Shown here piece by piece: positions 47,859 to 57,633 of a stretch of 58,650 nt of DNA; within the stretch, counting starts at the first letter, position 1; each line of letters opens with the position of its first letter. The notes beneath the pieces were generated by a model. That model searched no databases, was not told the DNA's origin, and worked only from the letters and a program-made list of their open reading frames with translations. This DNA comes from Magnetospirillum moscoviense (lineage in GTDB: Bacteria > Pseudomonadota > Alphaproteobacteria > Rhodospirillales > Magnetospirillaceae): NCBI RefSeq assembly GCF_001650635.1, contig NZ_LWQU01000095.1, positions 1 through 58,650 of the forward strand, given 5' to 3'. The translations under genes and the position numbers were made by a program.

Positions 47859-47883
47859 CGGGCGTCCGGGCAACGGGCGCCCG
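47859..47883 (+). terminator. Hairpin after soeC
   Basis: A 10-bp stem (one G-U pair), CGGGCGTCCG paired with CGGGCGCCCG across a 5-base loop, preceded by a smaller hairpin (GCCCAC/GTGGGC, 47821-47842). A short T-containing tail follows (ttcgcttt). Likely end of the soe transcript. Confidence 0.6.
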
Positions 47884-47903
47884 TTCGCTTTCGGGGGGAG
47901 CCG

Positions 47904-48878
47904 ATGACCACCACCACGCGCCGTTCCGTCCTGGCGGGCCTGGCAGCCACCGCCGCCAGCCCGGCCCTGGCCCAGTTCGACAGCGCCATAAAGCCGCAAA
48001 GCGACCCGTGGGCCCAGGTCGATCCCTATGCCGATCCCCGGAACGGATTTCCGGCGACCGGGAATGCCCCCAAGGCTGCGCCCGGATCGGCCCCGCCGCA
48101 GGGCAATGCGATCTTCCAAGCGGGCGGCTCGGCACCGCCCTTTCCGACCCAATATCCGCTCGAAGCGACGCAGATCGCCATCGGGCAGAAGGATGTGCGC
48201 GGGCTGTTGGCGCAAGAAGGTGGGGTTCATCCCGACCAGCGCCTGCAGCAGGCGCTGGCAGCCTTCTGCAAGCCATTCCTGACAGCTGCCACCCGTCGCA
48301 ATCTGCCGTGGGAGGTGTTCCTTCCCGCCAGTTCGAACATCAACGCCTATGCCTATGTCGGCGGCAAGCTGTTCTTCTTCGACGGCATTATCAAGCTATG
48401 CGACGACCCTTCCGAGTTCGGCGCCATTGTCGCCCACGAGATCGGACATATCGATTATGACCACCACGCCCGGCGGGTTCAGACCGAGACGATGCTGTCC
48501 GATGTCCTGGCCAAGCAGGGCGATCCCGGCAACGCGAAGGTGCTGGAGGTCGCGCTGGGCGGTTCGGCGCAAAAGGCGATGATGAGCGGTTGGGGCCGCG
48601 AGAACGAGTTCGAAGCCGACGCCAATGCCCTGACCATGCTGGCCAAGTTGGGCATGGACCCGGCGCGGGCGTCGAAGCCGTTTCGCCGCCTGCTGAAGAT
48701 CGAGCCGCCTGACCGGCAGACCTCGTTGTTTTCGACCCATCCCGGAACGGTCGAGCGGATCCAGCGCCTGGAAGAGGCGATGACGGCCTATCCGCGCCCC
48801 CGACAGGCCTTTGCCCCGCCCGGCTGGGATATGCTAAAGGCAGCCTTCCCGACCCCTCCGCAGCTCAAGGCTGTTTGA
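47904..48878 (+). CDS. M48 family metalloprotease, periplasmic
   Basis: 324 residues. Twin-arginine-like start (TTTTRRSVLAGLAATAASPALA), so exported. A Pro-rich linker (about 25-80) is followed by the zinc protease domain with HEIGH (H178, H182) and the third ligand Glu in ENEFEADAN. BepA/YcaL-like proteases of this class degrade or help assemble outer-membrane proteins; unlike BepA there is no TPR domain. Conventional ribosome site GGGGGGAG. MscS gene follows after three bases. Confidence 0.9.
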   Translation: MTTTTRRSVLAGLAATAASPALAQFDSAIKPQSDPWAQVDPYADPRNGFPATGNAPKAAPGSAPPQGNAIFQAGGSAPPFPTQYPLEATQIAIGQKDVRGLLAQEGGVHPDQRLQQALAAFCKPFLTAATRRNLPWEVFLPASSNINAYAYVGGKLFFFDGIIKLCDDPSEFGAIVAHEIGHIDYDHHARRVQTETMLSDVLAKQGDPGNAKVLEVALGGSAQKAMMSGWGRENEFEADANALTMLAKLGMDPARASKPFRRLLKIEPPDRQTSLFSTHPGTVERIQRLEEAMTAYPRPRQAFAPPGWDMLKAAFPTPPQLKAV

Positions 48879-48881
48879 CCG

Positions 48882-49664
48882 ATGACCGATTTCACCACCA
48901 TCTCCATCGACCAACTGACCGAATTGGCCATACATTGGGGGACCAGCGGCTTCTGGGCCGCCGTCACCCTGGTGGTGGGCTGGACGCTGGCCGGCTGGGC
49001 CGAGCGGGCGGTGGGCGGCGGCCTGGCCCGGGTCAAGGTCGCCGACGCCATGCTGCGCGGCTTCTTCGCCTCGCTGGTCCGCTGGGGCCTGTTGACCGTC
49101 ACCGGCATTGCCGTGCTGGAACGCCTGGGCGTGCAGACCGCCTCGCTGGTGACCATCGTCGGCGCCGCCGGCCTGGCCATCGGCCTGGCCCTGCAGGGCA
49201 CGTTGTCGAACCTGGCGGCGGGCGTGATGCTGCTGCTGTTTCGCCCGTTCAGGGTGGGCGATTCCATCGAGGCCGGCGCGCTGGCCGGCAAGGTCGGGCA
49301 GGTGTCGCTGTTTCACACCCAGTTGGTGACCGGCGACAACATCCAGGTTGTCACCCCCAATTCGGTGGTGTGGTCGGCATCGATCCGCAACATGACCTAT
49401 TTCCCCACCCGCAAGGTCGATATCGCGGTTCCGTTGTCCTATGACGCGCCGGTCGATGCCACCATCGCCACCTTGCGCGCCCTGCTGGCCGCCGATCCCC
49501 GCATCGCCGCCGAGCCGGCGCCTGCGGTGGTGCTGACCAAGTTCGCCGAAAAGGCGGTCGATGTGGTGGTGTCGGTCTGGGTGCCGGTGGGCGACATCGG
49601 GACCATCAGGTCCGACCTGATCGCCGCCATCTGGCGGGAATGCAAGGTCGGACCCAGCGCCTGA
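48882..49664 (+). CDS. MscS-family mechanosensitive channel
   Basis: 260 residues. Three membrane helices; the third, pore-lining one is AAGLAIGLALQGTLSNLAAGVMLLLFRPF with the Gly/Ala pattern of MscS. The beta domain follows (FRVGDSIEAGALAGKVGQVSLFHTQL, NIQVVTPNSVVW), then a short C-terminal alpha-beta domain. Small, single-channel form of the family. Releases solutes on hypo-osmotic shock. The stop meets the stop of the regulator gene with no gap. Confidence 0.95.
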   Translation: MTDFTTISIDQLTELAIHWGTSGFWAAVTLVVGWTLAGWAERAVGGGLARVKVADAMLRGFFASLVRWGLLTVTGIAVLERLGVQTASLVTIVGAAGLAIGLALQGTLSNLAAGVMLLLFRPFRVGDSIEAGALAGKVGQVSLFHTQLVTGDNIQVVTPNSVVWSASIRNMTYFPTRKVDIAVPLSYDAPVDATIATLRALLAADPRIAAEPAPAVVLTKFAEKAVDVVVSVWVPVGDIGTIRSDLIAAIWRECKVGPSA

Positions 49665-50108
49665 TCAGCCGACGTTCAGCTTGGACGCCAGCGCCTTGGT
49701 CAGGTCATAGACGCCACGGCGGATGGTCTCGTCGCCGATGCGATGGTAATTGCGCATCATCTCAAGCCCTTCCCGGCCGGCATCGGGCGGGGCCAACGGC
49801 TGGGCGGGGTCTTCCGACAGGCCTGGCCCGGTCTTGGCCGGCAGGTCGTCGAAGAAGAAGCTGACCGGAACGTCCAGGGCTTCCGAGATATGATAAAGCC
49901 GGCTGGCGCTGATGCGGTTGGCGCCACTTTCGTATTTCTGCACCTGCTGGAAGGTCAGGCCGACGGCGCGCGCCAGCTCGGTCTGCGACAGGCCCATCAG
50001 GGTCCGGCGCAGGCGCAGGCGGGCGCCGACATGCCGGTCGATGGGATCGGGCTCGCCCTCTTCGGTGCGGGCACGGTAAACGCGCTTGTCATTGGTGGGT
50101 TTGGTCAT
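49665..50108 (-). CDS. XRE-family transcriptional regulator
   Basis: 147 residues with an N-terminal helix-turn-helix (residues 30-85: LRLRRTLMGLSQTELARAVGLTFQQVQKYESGANRIS) of the HTH_3 type. The linker is acidic and Pro-rich (SEDPAQPLAPPD), and a helical C-terminus may serve for oligomerisation. This short alphaproteobacterial form is common and its targets are generally unknown. Convergent with mscS; upstream gap of 95 bases to the pseudouridine synthase stop. Confidence 0.9.
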   Translation of the reverse strand: MTKPTNDKRVYRARTEEGEPDPIDRHVGARLRLRRTLMGLSQTELARAVGLTFQQVQKYESGANRISASRLYHISEALDVPVSFFFDDLPAKTGPGLSEDPAQPLAPPDAGREGLEMMRNYHRIGDETIRRGVYDLTKALASKLNVG

Positions 50109-50203
50109 CGGCTACCATCACGCGACGGATAAGGATGCATACAATACCCGCCACGGTAATTGCATGCAAGCGCGTGTCCGGCAAGGTACGACTTCAACCT
50201 CGA

Positions 50204-50899
50204 CTAATTCCCGGCGGCCTCGGTGTCGGCCCAGCCGCAGCGACGCAACAATTCGGCCATGTGGTCGGGCACCGGTGCGGTGGCGGTGATCGGCGGCTTC
50301 TTGGGGGTGAAGGGCAGGCTGATGGAGCGCGCATGCAGATGCAGACGGGGCGCTTCCAGGTCGCCGGTGCCCCGCCCATAGACCGCGTCGCCGGCCAGGG
50401 GCAGCCCGATCGAGGCAAGGTGGACCCGGATCTGGTGGGTCCGACCGGTCAGGGGCCGTGCCTCGATCCAGGTCAGGCGCTGGTCGTAGCCCAAGACCCG
50501 CCACCTTGTCGCCGATGGCTGGCCCTTGGGATCGACGATCATCCGCCAGCCGTGGCGGCGTTCCAATTTCTTCAAGGGCGCTTCGATCAAGCCTTCGTCG
50601 GCCTGCGGGCGCCCGACCACCACCGCCCAATAGACCTTGTCCACGCTGTTGCTGGCGAACAATTCGCCCAGCCGGGCCAGTGCCTTACGGTGGCGGCCCA
50701 GCACCAGGCAGCCCGAGGTGTCGCGATCCAGCCGATGCGCCAGTTCCGGCGCGCGCGGCAGACCGAAGCGCAATTGATCCAGCCATTGCATCAAGTTGGC
50801 GCTGCCATCGCGCGGACCGGCATGGACGGCGATGCCGGCCGGCTTGTCGATGATCAGCACCATGGCGTCCCGGTACAAAAGCCGGGCTTCCAGGTTCAT
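50204..50899 (-). CDS. RluA family pseudouridine synthase
   Basis: 231 residues. LIIDKPAGIAVHAG opens the catalytic fold, HRLDRDTSG holds the catalytic D58, and PLTGRTHQIRVHLASIGLPLAGD is the conserved third motif. No S4 domain, so nearer to RluA/TruC-type enzymes than RluC/D; the target uridine cannot be assigned. ATG 50899 overlaps the TGA of the SPOR lipoprotein gene (ATGA), so they form an operon. Confidence 0.92.
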   Translation of the reverse strand: MNLEARLLYRDAMVLIIDKPAGIAVHAGPRDGSANLMQWLDQLRFGLPRAPELAHRLDRDTSGCLVLGRHRKALARLGELFASNSVDKVYWAVVVGRPQADEGLIEAPLKKLERRHGWRMIVDPKGQPSATRWRVLGYDQRLTWIEARPLTGRTHQIRVHLASIGLPLAGDAVYGRGTGDLEAPRLHLHARSISLPFTPKKPPITATAPVPDHMAELLRRCGWADTEAAGN

Positions 50900-52035
50900 T
50901 TGGGAAACGGTGTCGCCTGGCACGATTGCCCCTTGGCCCGGATGTCGGCGCAAATCTTTTCGGCATTGGCCGGATCGGTCGGCCCGGCGATCAGTCGGTA
51001 GGTGGCGCCCAGATCGCCCAATTCGGCCTTGGACACCGTGAAGGACAGGGGAGCCAGATCGGGAAATTCCTTTTTCAACGCCTCATAGGCCTTCTCGGCG
51101 TGGATGGCGGTGCCCATCGATAACAGATGCAGGCCGGCCGGCGCGTTCGATCCGGCGGGAATCTTCGGAGCCGACACCTGCGGCGGCGAGGGGATCACCT
51201 CGAACCGTCCCGAGACGCCGCCTTCCATGCGGCCGACCGGGCGTCCGCTTCCAGGCTTCTTGACGACCTTCTTGGCAGGCGGCGGCGGTGGTGGCGGCGG
51301 CAATTCGACGATCAGCGTTTCGGGCAGGGCACCGTCGGCGATCATCTTCTGCAGGGCCTGGGCTTCGCCTTCCTGCTCGCTCCGGGTGATCAGGCCGGTC
51401 TGTTTGAGCCGGTCCAACCTGGCCAGTCCGGCCCGGGCCTGGGCCATATCGATCGGCGCCGCCAGCGTTGTGCGCGGCGCCTTGGCCCCGGGCATCATCG
51501 CGTCCAACAGGAAACCCCGCTCGGCGCGGCGGGTTTCGGGCGTGCCCTTGGCGGTGTCAAACAGATGGTTGAAGCGCTTGACCAGGGACGAAGGCGGAGC
51601 GGTGGGCCGGTCCAGGCCGGCGGCCGGTGGGGTAGGCACCGTGATCGGCAGCAGGGCGCCCAGATTGGCGGCGCGGCGTTGGATCACGTCTTCCAGGCCG
51701 ATCAGCCCGTCCTGACCCAGTTGCTTCAGGGCCAGGAAGCGAAGGGCGGCGGGGTCGCCGGCCAGCATCGCCTCGGCCTCGCTCCACGGGATGTCCACCC
51801 ACGGAAACGGCAGGGCAGAGGGATCGGGCTGTTCTGGACGCTCGGGCGTGATCTGGTCGGGCATCGCCGGCTGCGGGCGGTATTGCAGCGGCTCCAGACC
51901 GGGTCTGATGTTGGTCGGGCGCGACTGCATCTCGGCCTCGGCGCGGCTGGTCTCGATCTCTTCCTTGAATTTGGTGCAGCCCGCCGCCAGCGCCGCCAGC
52001 GCCACAACAACCACAATTCGGGAACTCGGCCGCAT
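50896..52035 (-). CDS. SPOR-domain lipoprotein
   Basis: 379 residues: lipoprotein signal (VVVVALAALAAGC, lipid Cys20), an uncharacterised middle, a poly-Pro stretch (ELPPPPPPPPAKK, about residue 250), and a C-terminal SPOR domain (about 300-379) with HLLSMGTAIHAEKAYEALKK. SPOR domains bind denuded glycan strands at the septum, so a cell-division or peptidoglycan role is likely. ATG 52035 has GAGG six bases before it. Followed by the pseudouridine synthase gene. Divergent from the methyltransferase gene (79 bases). Confidence 0.85.
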   Translation of the reverse strand: MRPSSRIVVVVALAALAAGCTKFKEEIETSRAEAEMQSRPTNIRPGLEPLQYRPQPAMPDQITPERPEQPDPSALPFPWVDIPWSEAEAMLAGDPAALRFLALKQLGQDGLIGLEDVIQRRAANLGALLPITVPTPPAAGLDRPTAPPSSLVKRFNHLFDTAKGTPETRRAERGFLLDAMMPGAKAPRTTLAAPIDMAQARAGLARLDRLKQTGLITRSEQEGEAQALQKMIADGALPETLIVELPPPPPPPPAKKVVKKPGSGRPVGRMEGGVSGRFEVIPSPPQVSAPKIPAGSNAPAGLHLLSMGTAIHAEKAYEALKKEFPDLAPLSFTVSKAELGDLGATYRLIAGPTDPANAEKICADIRAKGQSCQATPFPK

Positions 52036-52114
52036 GGGGCGCCTCGGATCGACATCGACTGGCGCCATTTTCCCCGCCTTGACGGGAAGCGCAAGTGATA
52101 AGCACCATGGCGCC

Positions 52115-53191
52115 ATGGACCAACGTCTTTCCCAGGCCCGCGCCCTGATCCGCGCCAGCCGACCAGCCGCCGCCATCCACCTGCTGGAACCCGTGGCCGA
52201 TTGGCCTGCCGTCGCCAGTCTGTTGGCCGGCGCCTATCGCCGCGACGCCCGTTACGCCGATTGCATCCGCTTGGCCGACGGCCATGGCGCCGACATCCAG
52301 ATGCTGTACGAAAAGGCCATGAGCCTGCTGGCCCTCAGTGACGCCAGGGCGGCGCTGGCGGCCTTCGATGCGGTGCTGGACCTCGATCCGGGGCGGGCGG
52401 CGGCGTGGTTCGGCGGCCACGGCCCGGCCTTGGAACTGGCCGGCCCCGACGCGGCGCTGGACCGGCTGGCCCAGGCCAGCGCCTGTGTCGGCGCCAACGG
52501 CAAGTACCACGCTTTCGCCTACGGCCTGCTGCGGCTGATCGGCCGGCATGACCGGGCGGCCGAACTGTTCGCCCGTCACCTGGCCGACCACCCGCGCCGC
52601 CGCCCGCTGGCCGACGGCATCGACGCGCTGATGCGGCATTTGGCCGCCGATTGCCGGGTGTTCGGCGTTTCGGCCAGCCTGCTGCGCCATGGGCTGGCCA
52701 GCGCCACCCGCCCGGGTCTGGTGCTGGAATTCGGCGTCCGACGCGGAACCTCGATCACCCACCTGGCCCACGCCGCCGGGCAAATGGTGCACGGCTTCGA
52801 TTCGTTCGAGGGCCTGCCCGAGGATTGGGGCTCGGAACAAGCCAAAGTCCTGACCACCGACGCCCAACTGCCCGCGGTGCCCGACAATGTGGTCTTGCAC
52901 GCCGGCTGGTTCGAAAACACTCTGCCGGCCTTCCTGGCCACCCATCCCGATCCGGTGCGGCTGGTCAACATCGACAGCGACATCTATTCCTCGGCCCGCT
53001 TCGTGCTGTTTGCGCTGGCCGAGAGGATCGGGCCGGGGACGATTGTGGTGTTCGACGAAATGATCGGCAACCGCACCTGGGCCGACGACGAATACCGGGC
53101 CTTCGGCGAATTCGTCGCCGCCTTCCCGATTTCCTGGCAGGTGTTCGCCGTCAGCCCGGCCACCAAGCAGGTGGCGATCGAGATTCTATAA
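52115..53191 (+). CDS. TPR protein with TylF-like methyltransferase domain
   Basis: 358 residues. The N-terminal half is TPR-like helical repeats (ALIRASRPAAAIHLLEPV, MSLLALSDARAALAAFDAVLDLDPG). The C-terminal half has a SAM fold of the TylF/macrocin O-methyltransferase type: LVLEFGVRRGTSITHLA, HGFDSFEGLPEDWG and VNIDSDIYSSARFVL with the acidic metal ligands. Substrate unknown; such proteins act on sugars or glycan ends. No clear ribosome site, so the start is less certain. Confidence 0.85.
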   Translation: MDQRLSQARALIRASRPAAAIHLLEPVADWPAVASLLAGAYRRDARYADCIRLADGHGADIQMLYEKAMSLLALSDARAALAAFDAVLDLDPGRAAAWFGGHGPALELAGPDAALDRLAQASACVGANGKYHAFAYGLLRLIGRHDRAAELFARHLADHPRRRPLADGIDALMRHLAADCRVFGVSASLLRHGLASATRPGLVLEFGVRRGTSITHLAHAAGQMVHGFDSFEGLPEDWGSEQAKVLTTDAQLPAVPDNVVLHAGWFENTLPAFLATHPDPVRLVNIDSDIYSSARFVLFALAERIGPGTIVVFDEMIGNRTWADDEYRAFGEFVAAFPISWQVFAVSPATKQVAIEIL

Positions 53192-53788
53192 GGCCGTTCC
53201 CAGGATCACCAGACCCTTGGGCCGGCCGGCGGCGACCAGGGCCTGCAGCAGACCGGCCTGGGCATGGCCGAAAATGCCGTGCTGGGCGGCCAGGACCGGG
53301 ATGTTGGCCGGCTGGCCCTCGAACGAGCTTTGGCAGATGGCGCGGTCGGCCGAGTTCATCGCCCGGCAGGGAAGCGGGCGGGCGGCATGGACCAGGCAGG
53401 CGCCTTGCGGCGACAATAACGGGCAGCGCAGCTTGGCCGCCCACCATTGGGCCGGCGACAGCCCTTGGGCCTTGTCGCGCAAGGCGGCCGAGGCCGCTTT
53501 GATCCGGCTTTGCGTTTTGCTCGGCAAGCTGGCGATTGCCGTTTGGACCAGGGCGATTTCAGCCTCGGTGGCGCCGACCATCTGGTGGCAGCAGTAGGAA
53601 CATCCCTTGGCGCAGGCTAGGCCCTTCAACTGGCGGCCCAGATCGGCGGCCTGGGCGGCTTGGACCATATAGGATTCGGCGGCGGCGATGGCGGCTTCGG
53701 CCGCGCCCTTCAGGTCGCGGGCGGCCAAGGCCGGGCGGGCGGCGGCGGCGGCCCGGGCCTCGGCCTCGCGGAAGGTCGGCGTGCTCAT
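53186..53788 (-). CDS. YkgJ-family Cys-cluster protein (copy 2)
   Basis: 200 residues. Has the YkgJ pattern: CAKGCSYCCHQ, CPLL.PQGACLVH with HAARPLPCRAM downstream, suggesting an iron or zinc-bound Cys cluster. The last residues form a helical tail ending HAQAGLLQAL. It is a paralogue of the gene just upstream. Its ATG overlaps that gene's TGA by one base, so they are translated together. Ends tail to tail with the methyltransferase gene (6-base overlap). Confidence 0.85.
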   Translation of the reverse strand: MSTPTFREAEARAAAAARPALAARDLKGAAEAAIAAAESYMVQAAQAADLGRQLKGLACAKGCSYCCHQMVGATEAEIALVQTAIASLPSKTQSRIKAASAALRDKAQGLSPAQWWAAKLRCPLLSPQGACLVHAARPLPCRAMNSADRAICQSSFEGQPANIPVLAAQHGIFGHAQAGLLQALVAAGRPKGLVILGTAL

Positions 53789-54405
53789 CAGTGGAAGGCC
53801 AGGGCCAGCGCCTCGGTCAGCGCCATCGGTTCGGGCGGCATGCCGGCCTCGCCCAGCGCCTGGGCCAGACCGGCCTGGGCATGGCTGTAGATGCCGCGCT
53901 GGACAGCCACCAACGGGATGCGGGCCCCCTCGTCGCCGTCGTGCCAGGCCCGGCAGGCGGCGGCATCGGCCGACAGAACGGCGCGGCACGGCAGCGGGCG
54001 GGCGGCATGGATGGCGCAGGCCTGATCATCCAGCAGCGGGCAGGGGACGCGGGCCGCCTGCCATTTTTCGACCGGAAGGGCGCGCAACCGGCATTCGGCC
54101 TGCGCCTGACGGGCGCGCACGCGGGCCCGGATGTCGGGGGCCAGAGCCTCGACGGCGGCCAGCACCAGTTCTTCCTCGGCGGCGGTGATGCCGACCACCT
54201 GATGGCAGCACCAGTGGCAACCCTTGGCACAGGCGGCCCCTGCCAGGGCTTGGGCCACCGCCGGCTCGCGGGCGGCTTCGGCGGCGATGGAATCGGCCAG
54301 GCGGATCACCGCGCGGGCGGCGGCCGGCAGGCCCTTGCCCAGCGCCTTGGCGGCCTCGGCCCGGGCGCGTTCCTGGATGTCGCCGAAGGTCGCTGTGCCG
54401 GCCAC
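53788..54405 (-). CDS. YkgJ-family Cys-cluster protein (copy 1)
   Basis: 205 residues from GTG 54405, three bases from the rnd stop; no ATG is available near the conserved start. Motifs CAKGCHWCCHQVVG, CPLLDDQACAIH and HAARPLPCRAV match copy 2 closely, so the genes are tandem duplicates. YkgJ proteins bind a metal through these Cys and are of unknown biochemical role. Rnd-YkgJ-YkgJ is one transcript by spacing. Confidence 0.85.
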   Translation of the reverse strand: MAGTATFGDIQERARAEAAKALGKGLPAAARAVIRLADSIAAEAAREPAVAQALAGAACAKGCHWCCHQVVGITAAEEELVLAAVEALAPDIRARVRARQAQAECRLRALPVEKWQAARVPCPLLDDQACAIHAARPLPCRAVLSADAAACRAWHDGDEGARIPLVAVQRGIYSHAQAGLAQALGEAGMPPEPMALTEALALAFH

Positions 54406-54407
54406 GG

Positions 54408-55607
54408 CTAAAGCGCCTCGGCCGGTTCGGGCGGCGTCGCCGCTTCCTCGGGTTCCATCGGCACCAGTCGCAGCCGGCGCCCGTCGGTGCAAAAGCCCAG
54501 GCCCAGGCGGCCGTGCTTCAGCTTCAAGGCGTCCTCGCCGAACAATTCGCGCCGCCAGCCGTGCAGGGCGGCCACGTCGGCATTGTCGTCGGCGGCGATC
54601 GCCTCGATGTCGGCGGAATTGGCCACCAGCTTGCTGGCGACGTCGTGGGCGTCGCACTTCATCTTCAGCAGAACCTTCAGCAGCTCGACCACCGGGGCTA
54701 GGCCACGCGGCAGCTCGACCCGCTCAGGCGGACGCGGGATGTCCTCGGCTGGCATGGCCAGGCCGCGCTTGACCGCGTCCAGCAAGGCGGTGCCCATCTT
54801 GCCCTCGACCATGCCCTTGCTCATGCCCCGCGTGCGGGCCAGCTCGTCAGTGGTGGCCGGGTGGTGGGCGGCGATTTCCATCAAGGTCTCGTCACGCAGC
54901 ATGCGCTGGCGCGGGATGTCGCGTTCCTGCGCCTCGCGTTCGCGCCAGGCGGCCAGTTCCTTCAACACCGCCAGGAACTTCGGGCTGGTCGAGCGCGGCT
55001 TCAGCCGCCGCCAGGCCTGGTCGGGCACGGTGCGATAGGTGGCGGGATCGGCCAGTTCGGCCATTTCCTCGCTCAGCCACTCGATGCGGCCGTTCTTTTC
55101 CAGCTTGCGCACCAGCTTTTCATAGGCCACCCGCAGATGGGTGACGTCGGCCAGGGCGTACTGGACCTGCTTTTCGGTCAAGGGGCGCAGCGACCAGTCG
55201 GTGAAGCGCTGGGTCTTGTCGATGCGGGCCTTGGCCAATTGGGTGGCCAGGGTCTCGTAGCCGACCGAATCGCCGAAGCCGCACACCATGGCGGCGATCT
55301 GGGTATCGAACAGCGGCGTCGGCACCGCACCTGCCAGATTCAGGAAGATTTCGATGTCCTGGCGGGCGGCGTGGAACACCTTCAGGACCTTGGGATTGGC
55401 CAGCAGCTCGAACATCGGCGCCAGGTCGATGCCGGGCGCCAGGGGGTCGACGGCGCGTGCCTCGTCGGGGCCGGCCAACTGCACCAGGCAGAGCTGCGGG
55501 TAGTAGGTCTTCTCCCGCATGAACTCGGTATCGACCGTGATGAAGGGGGCTTCGGCCAGACGCTGGCAGAAACGGGCGAGTTCGGCGGTGTCGGTGATCA
55601 TCGGCAT
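54408..55607 (-). CDS. rnd: Ribonuclease D
   Basis: 399 residues (397 from ATG 55601). DEDD 3'-5' exonuclease domain with VDTEFMRE (Exo I), FHAARQDIEIF (Exo II) and a YALADVTHL third block, then an HRDC domain (about 205-285) and a further helical C-terminus. Trims 3' ends of stable RNA precursors including tRNA. Divergent from aspS with 126 bases between; the YkgJ genes follow. Confidence 0.95.
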   Translation of the reverse strand: MPMITDTAELARFCQRLAEAPFITVDTEFMREKTYYPQLCLVQLAGPDEARAVDPLAPGIDLAPMFELLANPKVLKVFHAARQDIEIFLNLAGAVPTPLFDTQIAAMVCGFGDSVGYETLATQLAKARIDKTQRFTDWSLRPLTEKQVQYALADVTHLRVAYEKLVRKLEKNGRIEWLSEEMAELADPATYRTVPDQAWRRLKPRSTSPKFLAVLKELAAWREREAQERDIPRQRMLRDETLMEIAAHHPATTDELARTRGMSKGMVEGKMGTALLDAVKRGLAMPAEDIPRPPERVELPRGLAPVVELLKVLLKMKCDAHDVASKLVANSADIEAIAADDNADVAALHGWRRELFGEDALKLKHGRLGLGFCTDGRRLRLVPMEPEEAATPPEPAEAL

Positions 55608-55733
55608 GGCCGAAGTTGATACACCTCTGGCTGCAAGCCGGCAAGTCGAGCCTTGCGCCACCCTTGACGAAACGGCGCCCTTGTGCCTTTTTCCCGGTTT
55701 CGAAATCATCGCGCGCCAGCGGAGTACGGCACC

Positions 55734-57521
55734 ATGCACGCTTACCGGACCCACACCTGCGGCCAGCTTCGCAAAGACGATGCCGGCAAGATCGCTCGCC
55801 TGTCGGGCTGGGTGCATCGGAAGCGCGACCACGGCAATCTGCTGTTCATCGATTTGCGCGACCATTACGGCCTGACCCAGTGCGTGGTCGATACCTCCAG
55901 CCCGATCTTCCCGATCCTGGAAAAGGCCCGCCCCGAAAGCGTGATCACCGTCACCGGCAAGGTGGTGACCCGCTCGGCCGAGACGGTCAATGCCAAGCTC
56001 GCCACCGGCGAGATCGAGATGCAGGTCGCCGAGGCGGAAATCCAGTCGATGGCCGACATCCTGCCGATCCCTGTGGCCGGCGAGTGCGACTATCCCGAGG
56101 ACATGCGCCTGAAGTACCGCTTCCTGGACCTGCGCCGGGAAGAGGTGCACGCCAACATGATGCTGCGCTCGCAGGTGATCGCCTATCTGCGCCAGGCGAT
56201 GATCGCGCAGGGCTTCACCGAGTTTCAGACCCCGATCCTGACCGCCTCCAGCCCGGAAGGCGCGCGCGATTATCTGGTGCCGGCCCGTCTGCATCCCGGC
56301 AAGTTCTATGCGCTGCCGCAGGCGCCGCAGCAATTCAAGCAATTGCTGATGGTCGCGGGCTTCGACAAGTATTTCCAGATCGCCCCTTGCTTCCGTGACG
56401 AGGCCGGCCGCGCCGACCGTTCCCCGGGCGAGTTCTACCAGCTCGATTTCGAGATGAGCTATGTGACCCAGGACGACGTCTTCGCCGCCATCGAGCCGGT
56501 GCTGGAAGGGGTGTTCAAGGAATTCGGCAAGGGCCGCAAGGTGACGCCGGCGCCGTTCCCGCGCATTCCTTACGCCGAATCGATGCTGAAATACGGCTCG
56601 GACAAGCCGGATCTGCGCAATCCCATCGAGATCGCCGACGTCACCGAACCGTTCCGCGGTTCGGGCTTCGGCCTGTTCGCCAAGCTGGTGGACAAGGGCA
56701 GCGTGGTCCGCGCCATTCCGGCCCCGGGTGCGGCCAACCAGCCGCGTTCGTGGTTCGACAAGCTGAACGAATGGGCGCGCGAGAACGGTGCCGGCGGCCT
56801 GGGTTATATCCAGTTCGCCGCCGATGGCCCCAAGGGCCCGATCGCCAAGAACCTGGAGCCGGCCCGCGTCGAGGCCATCAAGCAGGCCGCCAATCTGAAG
56901 GATGGCGACGCGGTGTTCTTCGCCTGCGACAAGGAATTGCCGGCCGCCAAGTTCGCGGGCCTGGTCCGCACCAAGATCGGCACCGAGCTGGATCTGTTGG
57001 AAAAGGACGTTTTCAAGTTCTGCTGGACCGTCGATTTCCCGATGTACGAGCTGAACGAGGAAACCGGCCTGGTCGATTTCAGCCACAACCCCTTCTCGAT
57101 GCCGCAAGGCGGCATGGAGGCGTTGGAGACCAAGGATCCGCTGACCATCAACGCCTATCAGTACGACATCGTCTGCAACGGCGTCGAACTGTCGTCGGGC
57201 GCCATCCGTAACCATCGCGCCGACATCATGATCAAGGCCTTCGGCATCGCCGGCTACGGGCCGGAAGTGGTGGAAGAGAAGTTCGGCGGCATGCTGAACG
57301 CCTTCCGCTATGGCGCGCCGCCGCACGGCGGCTCGGCCCCGGGCGTCGATCGCATCGTCATGCTGCTGGCCGACCAGCCCAACATCCGCGAGGTCATCTT
57401 GTTCCCGATGAACCAGCAAGCCCAGGACCTGCTGATGGGCGCGCCGGCCGAAGTCGAGCCGCTGCGCTGGAAGGAACTGCACATCAAGCCCGATCTGCCC
57501 AAGCCGAAAAAGGAAGGCTGA
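55734..57521 (+). CDS. aspS: Aspartyl-tRNA synthetase, probably non-discriminating
   Basis: 595 residues; class II core with the OB-fold anticodon domain ([20 protein letters not shown]), motif 2 [22 protein letters not shown], the bacterial GAD insertion (about 290-420) and motif 3 [17 protein letters not shown]. In the OB fold, H33 sits where His marks AspRS forms that charge both tRNA-Asp and tRNA-Asn (known from Pseudomonas); this suggests use of the GatCAB route to Asn-tRNA. Ribosome site GGAG, 10 bases before the ATG. Confidence 0.96.
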   Translation: MHAYRTHTCGQLRKDDAGKIARLSGWVHRKRDHGNLLFIDLRDHYGLTQCVVDTSSPIFPILEKARPESVITVTGKVVTRSAETVNAKLATGEIEMQVAEAEIQSMADILPIPVAGECDYPEDMRLKYRFLDLRREEVHANMMLRSQVIAYLRQAMIAQGFTEFQTPILTASSPEGARDYLVPARLHPGKFYALPQAPQQFKQLLMVAGFDKYFQIAPCFRDEAGRADRSPGEFYQLDFEMSYVTQDDVFAAIEPVLEGVFKEFGKGRKVTPAPFPRIPYAESMLKYGSDKPDLRNPIEIADVTEPFRGSGFGLFAKLVDKGSVVRAIPAPGAANQPRSWFDKLNEWARENGAGGLGYIQFAADGPKGPIAKNLEPARVEAIKQAANLKDGDAVFFACDKELPAAKFAGLVRTKIGTELDLLEKDVFKFCWTVDFPMYELNEETGLVDFSHNPFSMPQGGMEALETKDPLTINAYQYDIVCNGVELSSGAIRNHRADIMIKAFGIAGYGPEVVEEKFGGMLNAFRYGAPPHGGSAPGVDRIVMLLADQPNIREVILFPMNQQAQDLLMGAPAEVEPLRWKELHIKPDLPKPKKEG

Positions 57522-57633
57522 CCGGCCTCAATTTTGTTGCGGTTATTAATCAACTTTTAAAACAATTGTTGCCAATCCCCCCTCTGCCGTTTACGGTGTC
57601 CCATCCTGTAATGCGGCAAGAGGGGGTCCGCGC

